9,119 nt of DNA, taken from Oceanospirillaceae bacterium (GTDB lineage: Bacteria > Pseudomonadota > Gammaproteobacteria > Pseudomonadales > Balneatricaceae). The stretch covers positions 1-9,119 of the forward strand of contig JAGSHA010000110.1 in NCBI GenBank assembly GCA_023954795.1, read 5' to 3'. The number at the start of each line of letters is the position of its first letter. The stretch's first letter is position 1. Under the pieces are notes generated by a model. That model saw nothing but the letters and a program-made list of their open reading frames with translations. It had not been told where the DNA came from and did not search any database. Made by a program: the position numbers and the translations under genes. Below, piece after piece: positions 1 through 6,287 of this stretch.

Positions 1-754
1 CATCCTCAGAAAACTGTACAATGATCAGTTGCTGGCCCGGCTCGATCAGATCCGGATCGTCGCCCAGGCGGCCGCTACGATAATTATAGATGTAGGTGGT
101 TTTGACCTTGTTTTGCAGTACTTTGCCCAGAAAGGAGCTTTGTTTGTTGTTCAGCTTCTCATCGGCCTGCTGTGGTATGTCCACATACAGTTTGTCTTTC
201 TTTTCACCCAGCTTAATACCTTCTGCGAAGGTTCGGGTCAGGCCGGTTTGCAGAATGCCCCATAAACCTTGTTCATCGCCGTCATGCACTGCGTGGATGT
301 AGTACACCTGCTTACTGCTGGTTTCGGGCCGGTCGAGCAGTTCCTGTAGTTTGATACGGTTGTCGTGACTGAGTACTTGATCACCGACAAAAACGGGTGC
401 TGGCGTAACAGCGCCTGTGTCTACGCCAAAGGTTCTGCTACCGGATTCCTGCACGATTTCCAGTTCTGCACGGCTTTCGACCTGTTGCTGCGGTAGTTCC
501 AGCAGTTGGGAGGCGGTGACAAAATGGTCAGCGGTTTCGATGTTAATCGACTGTTCGGGCGGGGCGGTAATCTGATTGATATGTTTGCGGGCTTCTTTGA
601 CCACCTCACTGTCCGGTTCTGATTGAACGGATGGCGTTGCGGTAGTTTCGGCAGGAGGGGCACCGGGAAGATCAAGATCTATCGATTTGTTCATGAACAC
701 ATAGGCGGCTGTACCCGCGAGCAGCACTGCAAACACAATCAAAACACGTAGCAT
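1..754 (-). CDS. Membrane-anchored protein with LysM-like region, C-terminus cut by window edge
   Basis: An open frame runs from ATG (752-754) to the left edge, giving 251 residues without a stop. GAGG lies 6 nt before the ATG. Residues 3-20 are hydrophobic with no lipobox Cys, so they look like an uncleaved signal anchor. Residues 22-75 are Pro/Glu/Thr-rich and look like a linker. Residues 149-167 (YYIHAVHDGD, then GLWGI) resemble the start of a LysM motif. Residues 222-246 (IYNYRSGRLG, then DPDLIEPGQQLIIV) resemble its end, where LysM domains carry 'DPDLIYPGQ.L.I'. About 50 residues separate the halves, more than in a normal LysM of about 45-50 residues in total. LysM domains bind peptidoglycan, so a periplasmic cell-wall-associated role is inferred. 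The product family is not recognised. The coding call is strong; the LysM call is moderate. Confidence 0.85.
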   Translation of the reverse strand, partial: MLRVLIVFAVLLAGTAAYVFMNKSIDLDLPGAPPAETTATPSVQSEPDSEVVKEARKHINQITAPPEQSINIETADHFVTASQLLELPQQQVESRAELEIVQESGSRTFGVDTGAVTPAPVFVGDQVLSHDNRIKLQELLDRPETSSKQVYYIHAVHDGDEQGLWGILQTGLTRTFAEGIKLGEKKDKLYVDIPQQADEKLNNKQSSFLGKVLQNKVKTTYIYNYRSGRLGDDPDLIEPGQQLIIVQFSED

Positions 755-831
755 CCCTAACCTCACGTTGCGTCACTTATCATGTTTACACACTGTAGCT
801 TGCATTCAAGATTGAGAAAAGAGCTGCATAA

Positions 832-865
832 GAAAGGGCGCATATATTGCTATATGCGCCCTTTC
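832..865 (-). terminator. Perfect 15-bp hairpin, probable terminator of the 80-residue gene
   Basis: The left arm 832-846 (GAAAGGGCGCATATA) and right arm 851-865 pair perfectly around a 4-nt loop. The hairpin starts 45 nt past the stop of the minus-strand gene at 910-1152 and lies before the next minus-strand gene. Read on the minus strand, the last arm ends in CCCTTTC and is followed by TTATG and then CTCTTTTC. The U-tract is therefore broken rather than canonical. It could also be an mRNA-stabilising or processing hairpin. Confidence 0.6.
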
Positions 866-909
866 CGTCACCTTGAGGGGGGGAGAGATCCCCTGAGGTT
901 ATCGAACCA

Positions 910-1152
910 TTACTGCAGCTGTTCCCAGTTGACCTGGCCAACATGGATGGCAGATGCATCAGGGATCAGATCAACAAAGCTCCAGGCATCAACTGCCAGA
1001 ACATCGAGCTGCTTGACCTTCTTTTCTTCGCCCACTTCCAGGCGAAGCTCGGTACCGTCATCACTAGTGCCTGTGAATACCAGAATGCCATTACGCACAC
1101 GGGTAAGGTTCATCTGGGTATCGTTGTAGATATACAGATCGCTCATCGACAT
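910..1152 (-). CDS. Uncharacterised 80-residue protein
   Basis: This frame encodes 80 residues from ATG at 1150-1152 to TAA at 910-912. GAGGT (1161-1165) lies 8 nt before the start, which favours this Met over the in-frame Met two codons later. The protein has no signal peptide, membrane segment or Cys. It is acidic, with alternating polar and hydrophobic stretches (NGILVFTGTS at 21-30, ELRLEV at 35-40, KQLDVLAV at 47-54) that suggest a small beta-rich fold. Two Trp residues lie in the second half (57 and 76). I do not recognise a family. It appears to be transcribed alone, with a candidate promoter at 1177-1205 and a hairpin after it. It is probably cytoplasmic; no function is proposed. Confidence 0.75.
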   Translation of the reverse strand: MSMSDLYIYNDTQMNLTRVRNGILVFTGTSDDGTELRLEVGEEKKVKQLDVLAVDAWSFVDLIPDASAIHVGQVNWEQLQ

Positions 1153-1176
1153 GTTTCAGGACCTCATCTTTTTGTT

Positions 1177-1205
1177 AGTACACTATGTGAAGAGTCGGTC
1201 AGCAA
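1177..1205 (-). promoter_or_regulatory. Candidate sigma-70 promoter for the 80-residue gene
   Basis: On the minus strand, TTGCTG (1205-1200) and TGTACT (1182-1177) are separated by 17 nt, giving a short leader of about 20 nt before the ATG at 1152. Agreement with consensus is partial (about 3 of 6 and 4 of 6), so this is tentative. Confidence 0.35.
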
Positions 1206-1225
1206 AAGGAACGCATTTTCGATAC

Positions 1226-1245
1226 CTCGCTGATCTTCCAGCGAG
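1226..1245. repeat. 7-bp inverted repeat hairpin upstream of the 80-residue gene
   Basis: CTCGCTG (1226-1232) and CAGCGAG (1239-1245) pair perfectly around a 6-nt loop. No T-tract follows on either strand, so it is not a normal terminator. Lying just upstream of the candidate minus promoter, it could be an operator or an upstream mRNA structure. Confidence 0.35.
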
Positions 1246-1349
1246 AAACTTTCGTATACGCATCAGGCCTCTGCTCACTTGCTCCACTTTTATTTTTTTG
1301 CTTTGGGAGAGAGGTGTTGATTATTGTGTAACCGATTGATGATTTAAAG

Positions 1350-1389
1350 TGATACATAAATCTATATATATGTATTTTGATCTGTATCA
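1350..1389. promoter_or_regulatory. AT-rich block with repeated ATACA/TGTAT half-sites
   Basis: TGATACA (1350-1356) is inverted as TGTATCA (1383-1389). Nested inside, ATACATA (1352-1358) is inverted as TATGTAT (1369-1375). TGTAT thus occurs at 1371 and 1383, 12 bp apart, near one helical turn. This spacing resembles a multi-site operator or an AT-rich upstream element. No binding protein can be named. Confidence 0.35.
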
Positions 1390-1512
1390 TGTTTTTTGTG
1401 TGGTTATTATCGGCAGATCTGAGTTGTCTTTAAATCTCGCCGGTGAAAAAGCAATAGCACGGCTGTTAGAGCGTGCTGTATCCGGCCGTTCACGCTGAAC
1501 CCTGAAGGGGCG

Positions 1513-1542
1513 TTGTAGTCAAATCTTGAGATTGTTTATACT
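1513..1542 (+). promoter_or_regulatory. Sigma-70-type promoter for smrA
   Basis: TTGTAG (1513-1518) and TATACT (1537-1542) are separated by 18 nt. The -10 matches consensus at 5 of 6 positions and the -35 keeps TTG. Transcription would begin near 1549, leaving a leader of about 23 nt before ATG 1572. Confidence 0.55.
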
Positions 1543-1571
1543 GCCGCGGAGTCTGGATAGTGGGGGGAAAC

Positions 1572-2150
1572 ATGAGTTCTGACGATCTTGATTTCATGGA
1601 TATGATGATGGGCGAAGGTGTAACGCCCGCCAAACAGAGTGATAAAGCAGATCTGATTGGGCATCAGGATAAGCGCGGTGATGCTGGCTTAAAGGAACGT
1701 CGTCATGCTGCTGAAGGCGATGTACATGAAAGCTTGTCCACTCAGCAGGTAATATTGCTTCACCCTTTCGATCCGTTGGAATGGAAACGGGATGGCGTAC
1801 AGGATGGTGTTTACCGGAACGTGCGTCTCGGGAAGTATCAGTCTGACGCACGCTTAGATCTGCATAAGAAGTCGCCGACCCAGGCATTGGATGAGTTGCT
1901 GGGGTTTATTACCGAATGCAGTGGTTTTGGTATTCGTTCCGTCGTCGTCAGTCATGGACGTGGCAGTCACGAGGATGCCCCCGGTAATGTAATGCGTAGC
2001 TACTTAAACCAGTGGTTGCCGTTGATCCCCGAAGTGATGGCTTTTCACTCTGCTCAAAAACAGCACGGTGGTTTGGGTGCGACGTACGTTTTGCTGCGAA
2101 AAAACGAAACTCAGCGACGTGATAACTGGGAAAAACATCAGAAACGGTGA
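1572..2150 (+). CDS. smrA: Smr-domain DNA endonuclease SmrA
   Basis: This frame encodes 192 residues from ATG 1572, preceded by GGGGGGA. An upstream in-frame GTG at 1560 would add four residues but leaves almost no leader. The first 20 residues (DDLDFMDMMM, then GEGVTP) and the HPFDPLEWKRDGVQ segment at 64-77 are typical of SmrA/YdaL-type proteins. The C-terminal Smr domain spans about 93-176: LDLH at 95-98, SHGRGS at 127-132 and GGLGATYVLL at 166-175. Smr domains resemble the nicking domain of MutS2. E. coli SmrA (YdaL) is known as a DNA endonuclease, so a cytosolic nicking role is likely. All three Smr motifs are intact. The gene has its own promoter. The next gene follows after about 110 nt with no clear terminator, so read-through is possible. 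Confidence 0.9.
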   Translation: MSSDDLDFMDMMMGEGVTPAKQSDKADLIGHQDKRGDAGLKERRHAAEGDVHESLSTQQVILLHPFDPLEWKRDGVQDGVYRNVRLGKYQSDARLDLHKKSPTQALDELLGFITECSGFGIRSVVVSHGRGSHEDAPGNVMRSYLNQWLPLIPEVMAFHSAQKQHGGLGATYVLLRKNETQRRDNWEKHQKR

Positions 2151-2258
2151 GTTTTTCACAATAGAGCACAGTTAGTTACAGCTTTAGTGGCACTCTTTCT
2201 TTAAGAGACGGTGGGGATGTTCTATAACAATACAAACACCGGAGTTGAGGACGTCGTT

Positions 2259-2864
2259 GTGAGTGTGCAGATCGAAGAGATATTGCAGTTCTGGTTTGGT
2301 GCCATGGAGGATGGGTTTCCCAGTACCGACCGCACCGCGCTATGGTGGGGTGCCAGTGATGAAACCGATCGGCTGATCGAAGAGTTGTTTGGTAGCAGTG
2401 TACGTCAGGCATTACGTGGTGAGTTGAATTTGTGGGCTGAAAGCCCGCGTGGGCGTTTGGCTCTGATTATTCTTCTGGATCAGTTTACGCGATCTTTGTA
2501 CCGCAGCAGTCCCGAGGCATTCAGTGGTGATGAACGGGCGTTGGCTTTGTGCTGGATGGGATTAGGGCGAGGCCATGATCAGGCATTGGACCTTGCTGAA
2601 CGACAGTTCTTTTATATGCCCTTGGAACATGCTGAAGACCTTGAGGCTCAAGACCGGAGCATCGTCTGCTTTGAGCAGGTACTGATGGAAGTGCCACCTC
2701 ATAAGAAAGTGGTCGCGCAAGGTGCATTGGACTTTGCCCATCAACACCGTGACCAAATCGTCCGTTTTGGACGTTTTCCGCACCGTAACCGCATTCTGGG
2801 TCGAAGTTCCACTACCGAAGAGCTTACATTCCTAAATCAGAGTAATCATAACTGGGGTCAGTGA
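2259..2864 (+). CDS. DUF924 family protein
   Basis: This frame encodes 201 residues from GTG 2259, which has GAGG 8 nt upstream and gives an N-terminus (SVQIEEILQFWFG) like those of the family. In-frame starts at 2217 (ATG) and 2211 (GTG) would add 14 to 16 residues (MFYNNTNTGVEDVV) outside the usual domain. Family marks are FWFG at 11-14, LDQFTRSLYR at 73-82, ERQFFYMPLEHAED at 114-127 and FGRFPHRNRI, then LGR, at 170-182. DUF924 proteins are cytosolic, all-helical and TPR-like, with no established biochemical role that I can state. The domain appears complete, with no signal peptide. The relation to smrA is positional only. The family call is confident; the start is moderate. Confidence 0.88.
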   Translation: MSVQIEEILQFWFGAMEDGFPSTDRTALWWGASDETDRLIEELFGSSVRQALRGELNLWAESPRGRLALIILLDQFTRSLYRSSPEAFSGDERALALCWMGLGRGHDQALDLAERQFFYMPLEHAEDLEAQDRSIVCFEQVLMEVPPHKKVVAQGALDFAHQHRDQIVRFGRFPHRNRILGRSSTTEELTFLNQSNHNWGQ

Positions 2865-3030
2865 GACAGTTCCTGGCCCTCATTGTCGTCAGTAATACCA
2901 TAGGACAGAGAGTGATTACTCTTAGTCGTCCTTCTTATTTATTGTAGATTCCGACGCTGGTTTTGAATCTGGTTTGCATTGCCCGCAGAAAAAGTATTTA
3001 CTCAGCCGTATCACTGCCGGGAATAGATCC

Positions 3031-3855
3031 ATGAATCAACAACAAGAAGAAAAACAGACGCGTGCGGTTGTGAAACGTTTTCCTCGTCCTGCTCTACTGG
3101 CAGCGGCGGCAGGTTTCCTTTTTTCCGTTTCTGTCTATCTGTCCATGCCCGCTGACGATTTGATGGCGCCGATACTATTAATTATCGGCTGCGTGATGAC
3201 AGCGGCGATATCACACTATCTGAAACAGACCCTCCTACGCGCGGATGTCCTTGAAACTGAACTCAACGGCTGCATTGCAGAGTTAACCACCACGCGTGAA
3301 AATGCTGACCTTGTTGGCGTGACTGATCGTGTGACCGGGTTATTCAATCGTGTTCATTTCGATAATGTTACCGCCAATGAATGTCGGCGTGCTGTACGTG
3401 AATTCAGTCCACTTTCAATGATGTTGGTTGAACTGGACTACTTCGAACACTATCTTCATCACCATGGAGAAAAAGCCGCGGATGTGTGCCTGAAAGCGGT
3501 GTCTGATGATCTGCGCAAACGTATTTCTCGTCCGGGTGATTTGGCCGTTCGCTTTGATAATGAGCGCTTTGCCCTGCTGTTACCCTCCACGAATGAACAG
3601 GTTGAGCAGCTCGCGGCCCAGTGCTGTGAGGATATTCGTCAGTTGGCGATCCCGCATACCACCTCTGCAGTGTCTGATGTTGTGACCGTGACAATTGGCG
3701 TGGCGACTTTACAGCCGTCGCGTTTGCTGACACCGGAACGGTTGATCGAAGCGAGCGAAAAAGCACTGTATGACGCACAGAAAGCAGGTCGTAATCAGTT
3801 TATCGCTTCGGCTGAGAATGCATCAGATCTACCATCGGTTACTTATTCGCTGTAA
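3031..3855 (+). CDS. Two-span membrane GGDEF protein with degenerate active site and kept I-site
   Basis: This frame encodes 274 residues from ATG 3031. A TTG at 2974 would add 19 residues but lacks a ribosome site. Two membrane segments (about 20-38 and 45-64) form a hairpin, then a short helical linker (about 65-92), then a GGDEF domain from about 95 (TDRVTGLFNR at 98-107) to KAGRNQF at 251-257. The signature loop reads RFDNERF (174-180), so GGDEF is replaced by DNERF. The metal-binding DxD is ELD (134-136), and the FKxxND segment is FEHYLH. The RxxD inhibitory site RPGD (167-170) sits exactly five residues before the loop, as in active enzymes. Cyclase activity is therefore unlikely, while c-di-GMP binding remains possible. 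No PAS, HAMP or periplasmic sensor domain is present. It is separated from its neighbours by gaps of 166 nt and 84 nt. Confidence 0.9.
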   Translation: MNQQQEEKQTRAVVKRFPRPALLAAAAGFLFSVSVYLSMPADDLMAPILLIIGCVMTAAISHYLKQTLLRADVLETELNGCIAELTTTRENADLVGVTDRVTGLFNRVHFDNVTANECRRAVREFSPLSMMLVELDYFEHYLHHHGEKAADVCLKAVSDDLRKRISRPGDLAVRFDNERFALLLPSTNEQVEQLAAQCCEDIRQLAIPHTTSAVSDVVTVTIGVATLQPSRLLTPERLIEASEKALYDAQKAGRNQFIASAENASDLPSVTYSL

Positions 3856-3865
3856 AACCTGCTAA

Positions 3866-3884
3866 CGCACTCGAACGGAGTGCG
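3866..3884. repeat. 7-bp hairpin after the GGDEF gene
   Basis: CGCACTC (3866-3872) pairs with GAGTGCG (3878-3884) around a 5-nt loop, 10 nt past the stop of the GGDEF gene. No T-tract follows, so intrinsic termination is doubtful. It may mark an mRNA 3' end before the next operon. Confidence 0.4.
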
Positions 3885-3939
3885 CTGTCGGTGACTGAGG
3901 CCGCTGAAGCTTGGTCCATAACCTGGTTAAGGAATCCTT

Positions 3940-4239
3940 ATGTGCAGCGACAATCCCGCCTATGTGATCGGTCATATTACTGTCAAAGACACTGACCTGT
4001 TTGCTGAATATCGAGCGCAGGTACCCGGAACTATCGTCCCCTGGGGTGGTGAGCTGGTCTTTCGCGGTGCTAAATACTGCGTGCTCAGTGGCGAACACGA
4101 TCACCATGACACGGTCGTTATCCGCTTTCCCGATCAGAGCTCGCTTGATGGATGGTTCAACTCTGAGGCGTATCAGGCATTGATACCGTTACGTACCCAA
4201 GCGGCTGATATGGTGTTGGTAGGATATTCAGAGGGATAA
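3940..4239 (+). CDS. DUF1330 family protein
   Basis: This frame encodes 99 residues from ATG 3940, with AAGGA 6 nt upstream. The sequence fits the DUF1330 family of small dimeric alpha/beta-barrel proteins. It shows a first strand YVIGHITVKD (8-17), then YRAQVPGTIVPWGGELVFRG (24-43) with the typical GG turn, then VVIRFPDQSSLDGWFNSEAY (59-78) and a closing strand MVLVGYS. Members are related in fold to antibiotic-monooxygenase and muconolactone-isomerase-like proteins, but most have no known substrate. The protein is cytosolic and full length. It is the first of four closely spaced genes, and the dehydrogenase start follows 19 nt after its stop. The His-rich turn EHDHHD (52-57) is a local oddity. 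Confidence 0.88.
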   Translation: MCSDNPAYVIGHITVKDTDLFAEYRAQVPGTIVPWGGELVFRGAKYCVLSGEHDHHDTVVIRFPDQSSLDGWFNSEAYQALIPLRTQAADMVLVGYSEG

Positions 4240-4249
4240 TTCAGAGGGA
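4224..4249. repeat. 13-bp imperfect tandem duplication spanning a stop codon and the next ribosome site
   Basis: The blocks 4224-4236 and 4237-4249 match at 11 of 13 positions and share ATTCAGAGGGA. The first copy encodes the last DUF1330 codons. The second starts with its TAA stop and supplies GAGGGA, placed 9 nt before the dehydrogenase ATG. A slippage duplication that created the second ribosome site is inferred. Confidence 0.6.
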
Positions 4250-4258
4250 CGTAAGGAT

Positions 4259-5386
4259 ATGTCTGACAAATCAGTTCTTGTTCTGGGAGGATATGGCAAT
4301 TTTGGCAAGCGTATTGTTGAATCCTTGGCAAAAATAGCAAACCTTCAGGTACTCATCGCAGGCCGAAACCCTGAGAAAGCGCTGCAACTGGTGCATCGTC
4401 TTCAACCCGGTGCGGCAGCAACACTGCAAGCGGAACGGGTTGATATATCCGCACCCGAATTTACTGCATCGTTGAAGAAATTAGCCCCGGATATTGTTAT
4501 TCACACCAGTGGTCCGTTTCAAAAACAGAGCTATCAAGTTCCACAGGCCTGCATAGAGGCCGGCGCGCATTATATTGATCTGTCTGATGATCGTGATTTT
4601 GTTGCTAACATCTCTGAGCTAGACGCGAATGCCAGACAGCAACAAGTCAGTGTTATCTCAGGCGCTAGTACTGTGCCGGGTTTATCTTCTGTGGTCATCG
4701 ATCACTACCGTTCACGGTTTTCTAATATTGAATCAATTGATATAGCGATTGCTCCAGGGAATAGGGCTGAACGCGGGGAAGCTACGGTACGTGCGATTCT
4801 CTCTTATACGGGCCATCCCTTTCCAATATTCAAACAAGGGAGGTGGATGGATGCATATGGTTGGATGGACTCCCGCACAGTAGATTTTGGTGGTGTTCTG
4901 GGGAAACGGAGATTAGCAAATGTCGATGTGCCCGATCTGTCTCTATTTCCTGAGCGCTATGGGGTGAGTAATCGTGTCACCTTTCAAGCAGGGCTTGAGC
5001 TTGCATTGTTACATCAGACAATGGTTTCAATGGCATCACTGACAAAGCGAGGCTGGGTCAAAAACTGGTCTCCACTGACAGTCCCTATTGTGCAAGTCAG
5101 CAATTTTTTCCGTTCACTGGGTTCTGATAACGGAGGTATGCGTATTGATATTCGCGGTCAGGATACCTCGGGTAACCCCCTGAATATTCTCTGGCAGTTA
5201 TACGCTGAAAATGGCGTGGGTCCCTATATACCTACGTTGTCTACGATTATTGCCACCAAAAAGCTGTTGGATGGATCAATCACAGATCCGGGCGCTGTCC
5301 CTTGTCTAGGTATGTACAGTTTGGAGGAGTTCGTTAAGCTGGCCAGAGAGTGGGGTATTTATAGCGAGGAATGCGTGAATGGCTAG
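4259..5386 (+). CDS. Saccharopine-dehydrogenase-like NAD(P)-binding oxidoreductase
   Basis: This frame encodes 375 residues from ATG 4259, with GAGGGA about 9 nt upstream. An N-terminal Rossmann fold shows VLVLGGYGNFG (6-16, GxGxxG), AGRN at 34-37 (Arg in a position that suggests NADP), HTSGPFQ at 82-88 and YIDLSDDRDF at 105-114. GASTVPGLSS (135-144) begins the second domain. The C-terminal part has GPYIPTLSTI (321-330), GAVPCLGMYSLEEF (345-358) and related features of bacterial saccharopine-dehydrogenase-like proteins. True lysine-pathway saccharopine dehydrogenases are only one branch, and nothing here indicates lysine metabolism. It has no signal peptide. Its 3' end overlaps or abuts the DUF2269 gene, so the two are translationally coupled, which suggests that this soluble enzyme works with the membrane partners. 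The substrate is unknown. Confidence 0.87.
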   Translation: MSDKSVLVLGGYGNFGKRIVESLAKIANLQVLIAGRNPEKALQLVHRLQPGAAATLQAERVDISAPEFTASLKKLAPDIVIHTSGPFQKQSYQVPQACIEAGAHYIDLSDDRDFVANISELDANARQQQVSVISGASTVPGLSSVVIDHYRSRFSNIESIDIAIAPGNRAERGEATVRAILSYTGHPFPIFKQGRWMDAYGWMDSRTVDFGGVLGKRRLANVDVPDLSLFPERYGVSNRVTFQAGLELALLHQTMVSMASLTKRGWVKNWSPLTVPIVQVSNFFRSLGSDNGGMRIDIRGQDTSGNPLNILWQLYAENGVGPYIPTLSTIIATKKLLDGSITDPGAVPCLGMYSLEEFVKLAREWGIYSEECVNG

Positions 5387-5391
5387 CGCTC

Positions 5392-5865
5392 ATGGATAAC
5401 TATCTGTTGCTGAAATTACTGCATGTTTTATCTGCGACGGTTTTAATGGGCACCGGGACGGGAATCGCATTCTTTATGTTTATGGTGAGTCGGTCAGAAA
5501 ATTTCGCAGCGATTAGTCTTACTGCAAAACATGTCATTTTGGCTGACTGGGTTTTTACGACGCCAGCGGTTCTGGTGCAGTGTATTACGGGTGTCTTGTT
5601 GATGCAGGTTTTAGGTTACTCGTATAGTTCGATCTGGTTTTTCTGGGTGGCTTCCGTCTTCATACTGATCGGATTGTGCTGGTTGCCGGTTGTATATATC
5701 CAGTATCGTTTGAAGCAGTGTGCTGAAACTGTACTGGAGGATGAATCTGCGCTTACCGATTTCAGACGTTGGATGGGCCTCTGGATGATGTTGGGTGTTC
5801 CCGCTTTTCTGGCAATGCTTGTGGTTTTCTGGTTGATGATTTTCAAACCGTTTCCGGTTCTGTAA
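5392..5865 (+). CDS. DUF2269 family integral membrane protein
   Basis: This frame encodes 157 residues from ATG 5392, 5 nt after the dehydrogenase stop. An in-frame ATG at 5371 would overlap the dehydrogenase and add seven residues, but GAGGA there abuts the start with no spacing. The 5392 N-terminus (DNYLLLKLLHVLSATVLMGT) matches the family's usual beginning, so reinitiation is favoured. Four membrane helices are visible at about 8-33, 46-73, 80-104 and 128-153, joined by short loops. His11 in LLHVLS and Trp53 are conspicuous polar or aromatic residues in or near helices. DUF2269 proteins have no firmly assigned role. The position between a dehydrogenase and a DoxX-like protein suggests a membrane redox partner; this is inference. 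Confidence 0.85.
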   Translation: MDNYLLLKLLHVLSATVLMGTGTGIAFFMFMVSRSENFAAISLTAKHVILADWVFTTPAVLVQCITGVLLMQVLGYSYSSIWFFWVASVFILIGLCWLPVVYIQYRLKQCAETVLEDESALTDFRRWMGLWMMLGVPAFLAMLVVFWLMIFKPFPVL

Positions 5866-5868
5866 ATC

Positions 5869-6255
5869 ATGATACCAACCACCGGATCTCCATTGAGTTT
5901 ACTGGTTCTTTCCCGTTTATCGCTTGCGATGTTGTGGGGATTTACCGCGTTGACCTCGCTGTTTTGGGCACAAGATCTCGGCTATGAGATTTTAGCGGGT
6001 GCTGAGATTACCGGCGCAGCGGCCGATGTGGCGATCGTATCGGGAAGTATTTTGGATGCTGTTCTGGCGCTGTGGCTCATTAGCGGAAAGCAGTTATACC
6101 GCTGTTGCCAGATTCAGGTCGTAGTGATTGTTATATACAGCGTGTTATTGACGATTATTGATGCTGGATTTTGGCTGCACCCGTTTGGCCCGCTGACAAA
6201 AAATATTCCGATTCTAGTGTTAATCGGGTGGTTGGCGCAGGCATCGAATCGCTAA
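5869..6255 (+). CDS. DoxX-like (DoxX_3 type) membrane protein
   Basis: This frame encodes 128 residues from ATG 5869, 3 nt after the DUF2269 stop; no clear Shine-Dalgarno is seen, so translation is probably coupled. Four hydrophobic segments lie at about 10-33, 58-72, 80-100 and 112-124. HPFGPLTKNIPIL (104-116) is the strongest family mark and is typical of short DoxX-like proteins. Related domains are known, from general knowledge, as C-terminal parts of SDR-type or NAD(P)-binding proteins, which fits the separate dehydrogenase encoded two genes upstream. The biochemical role is not established. It is the last gene of the cluster and ends inside a candidate terminator. Confidence 0.85.
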   Translation: MIPTTGSPLSLLVLSRLSLAMLWGFTALTSLFWAQDLGYEILAGAEITGAAADVAIVSGSILDAVLALWLISGKQLYRCCQIQVVVIVIYSVLLTIIDAGFWLHPFGPLTKNIPILVLIGWLAQASNR

Positions 6256-6270
6256 CCTGCGCCTATTTAG
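6234..6270 (+). terminator. Candidate intrinsic terminator of the DUF1330-to-DoxX cluster
   Basis: GGCGCAGG (6234-6241) pairs perfectly with CCTGCGCC (6256-6263) around a 14-nt loop that contains the TAA stop of the DoxX-like gene. TATTTAG follows. The tail is AT-rich but not a clean T-run, so efficiency is uncertain. The convergent chemoreceptor gene ends 24 nt past the stem. Confidence 0.5.
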
Positions 6271-6287
6271 ATATCTGTAAGCCAGAG

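Larger units (their letters stand above)
1153..1571. other. Divergent intergenic region of about 420 nt
   Basis: No gene is supported here. The stretch separates the minus-strand 80-residue gene from the plus-strand smrA. It holds a candidate minus promoter (1177-1205), a 7-bp hairpin (1226-1245), an AT-rich block of inverted repeats (1350-1389), a 6-bp inverted repeat AGCACG/CGTGCT (1456-1461 and 1472-1477), a short GTTCA-CGC-TGAAC palindrome (1488-1500) and a good smrA promoter (1513-1542). Short open frames in it lack ribosome binding sites and protein-like composition. Confidence 0.7.

Noticed and set aside
421..675. Minus-strand 84-residue open frame inside the LysM-like gene
   Set aside because: It is a different frame of the same strand; the frame from 754 has a ribosome site, a hydrophobic N-terminus and stays open to the edge.
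782..1129. Plus-strand open frame of 115 residues
   Set aside because: It lies opposite the better-supported 910-1152 gene, starts across the 15-bp hairpin, lacks a ribosome site and has implausible Ser/Arg-rich composition.
1594..1887. Minus-strand open frame inside smrA
   Set aside because: It is antisense to a conserved Smr protein, with no start signals or protein-like features.
2851..2880. GGGTCA/TGGCCC stem at the end of the DUF924 gene as a terminator
   Set aside because: It needs a G-U pair, has a 13-nt loop and no T-tract follows.
3031..3855. Calling the GGDEF protein an active diguanylate cyclase
   Set aside because: The GGDEF loop and several metal- and guanine-contacting positions are substituted.
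4259..5386. Calling the dehydrogenase a lysine-pathway saccharopine dehydrogenase
   Set aside because: The fold family matches, but the neighbours are DUF1330, DUF2269 and DoxX-like genes and nothing points to lysine metabolism.
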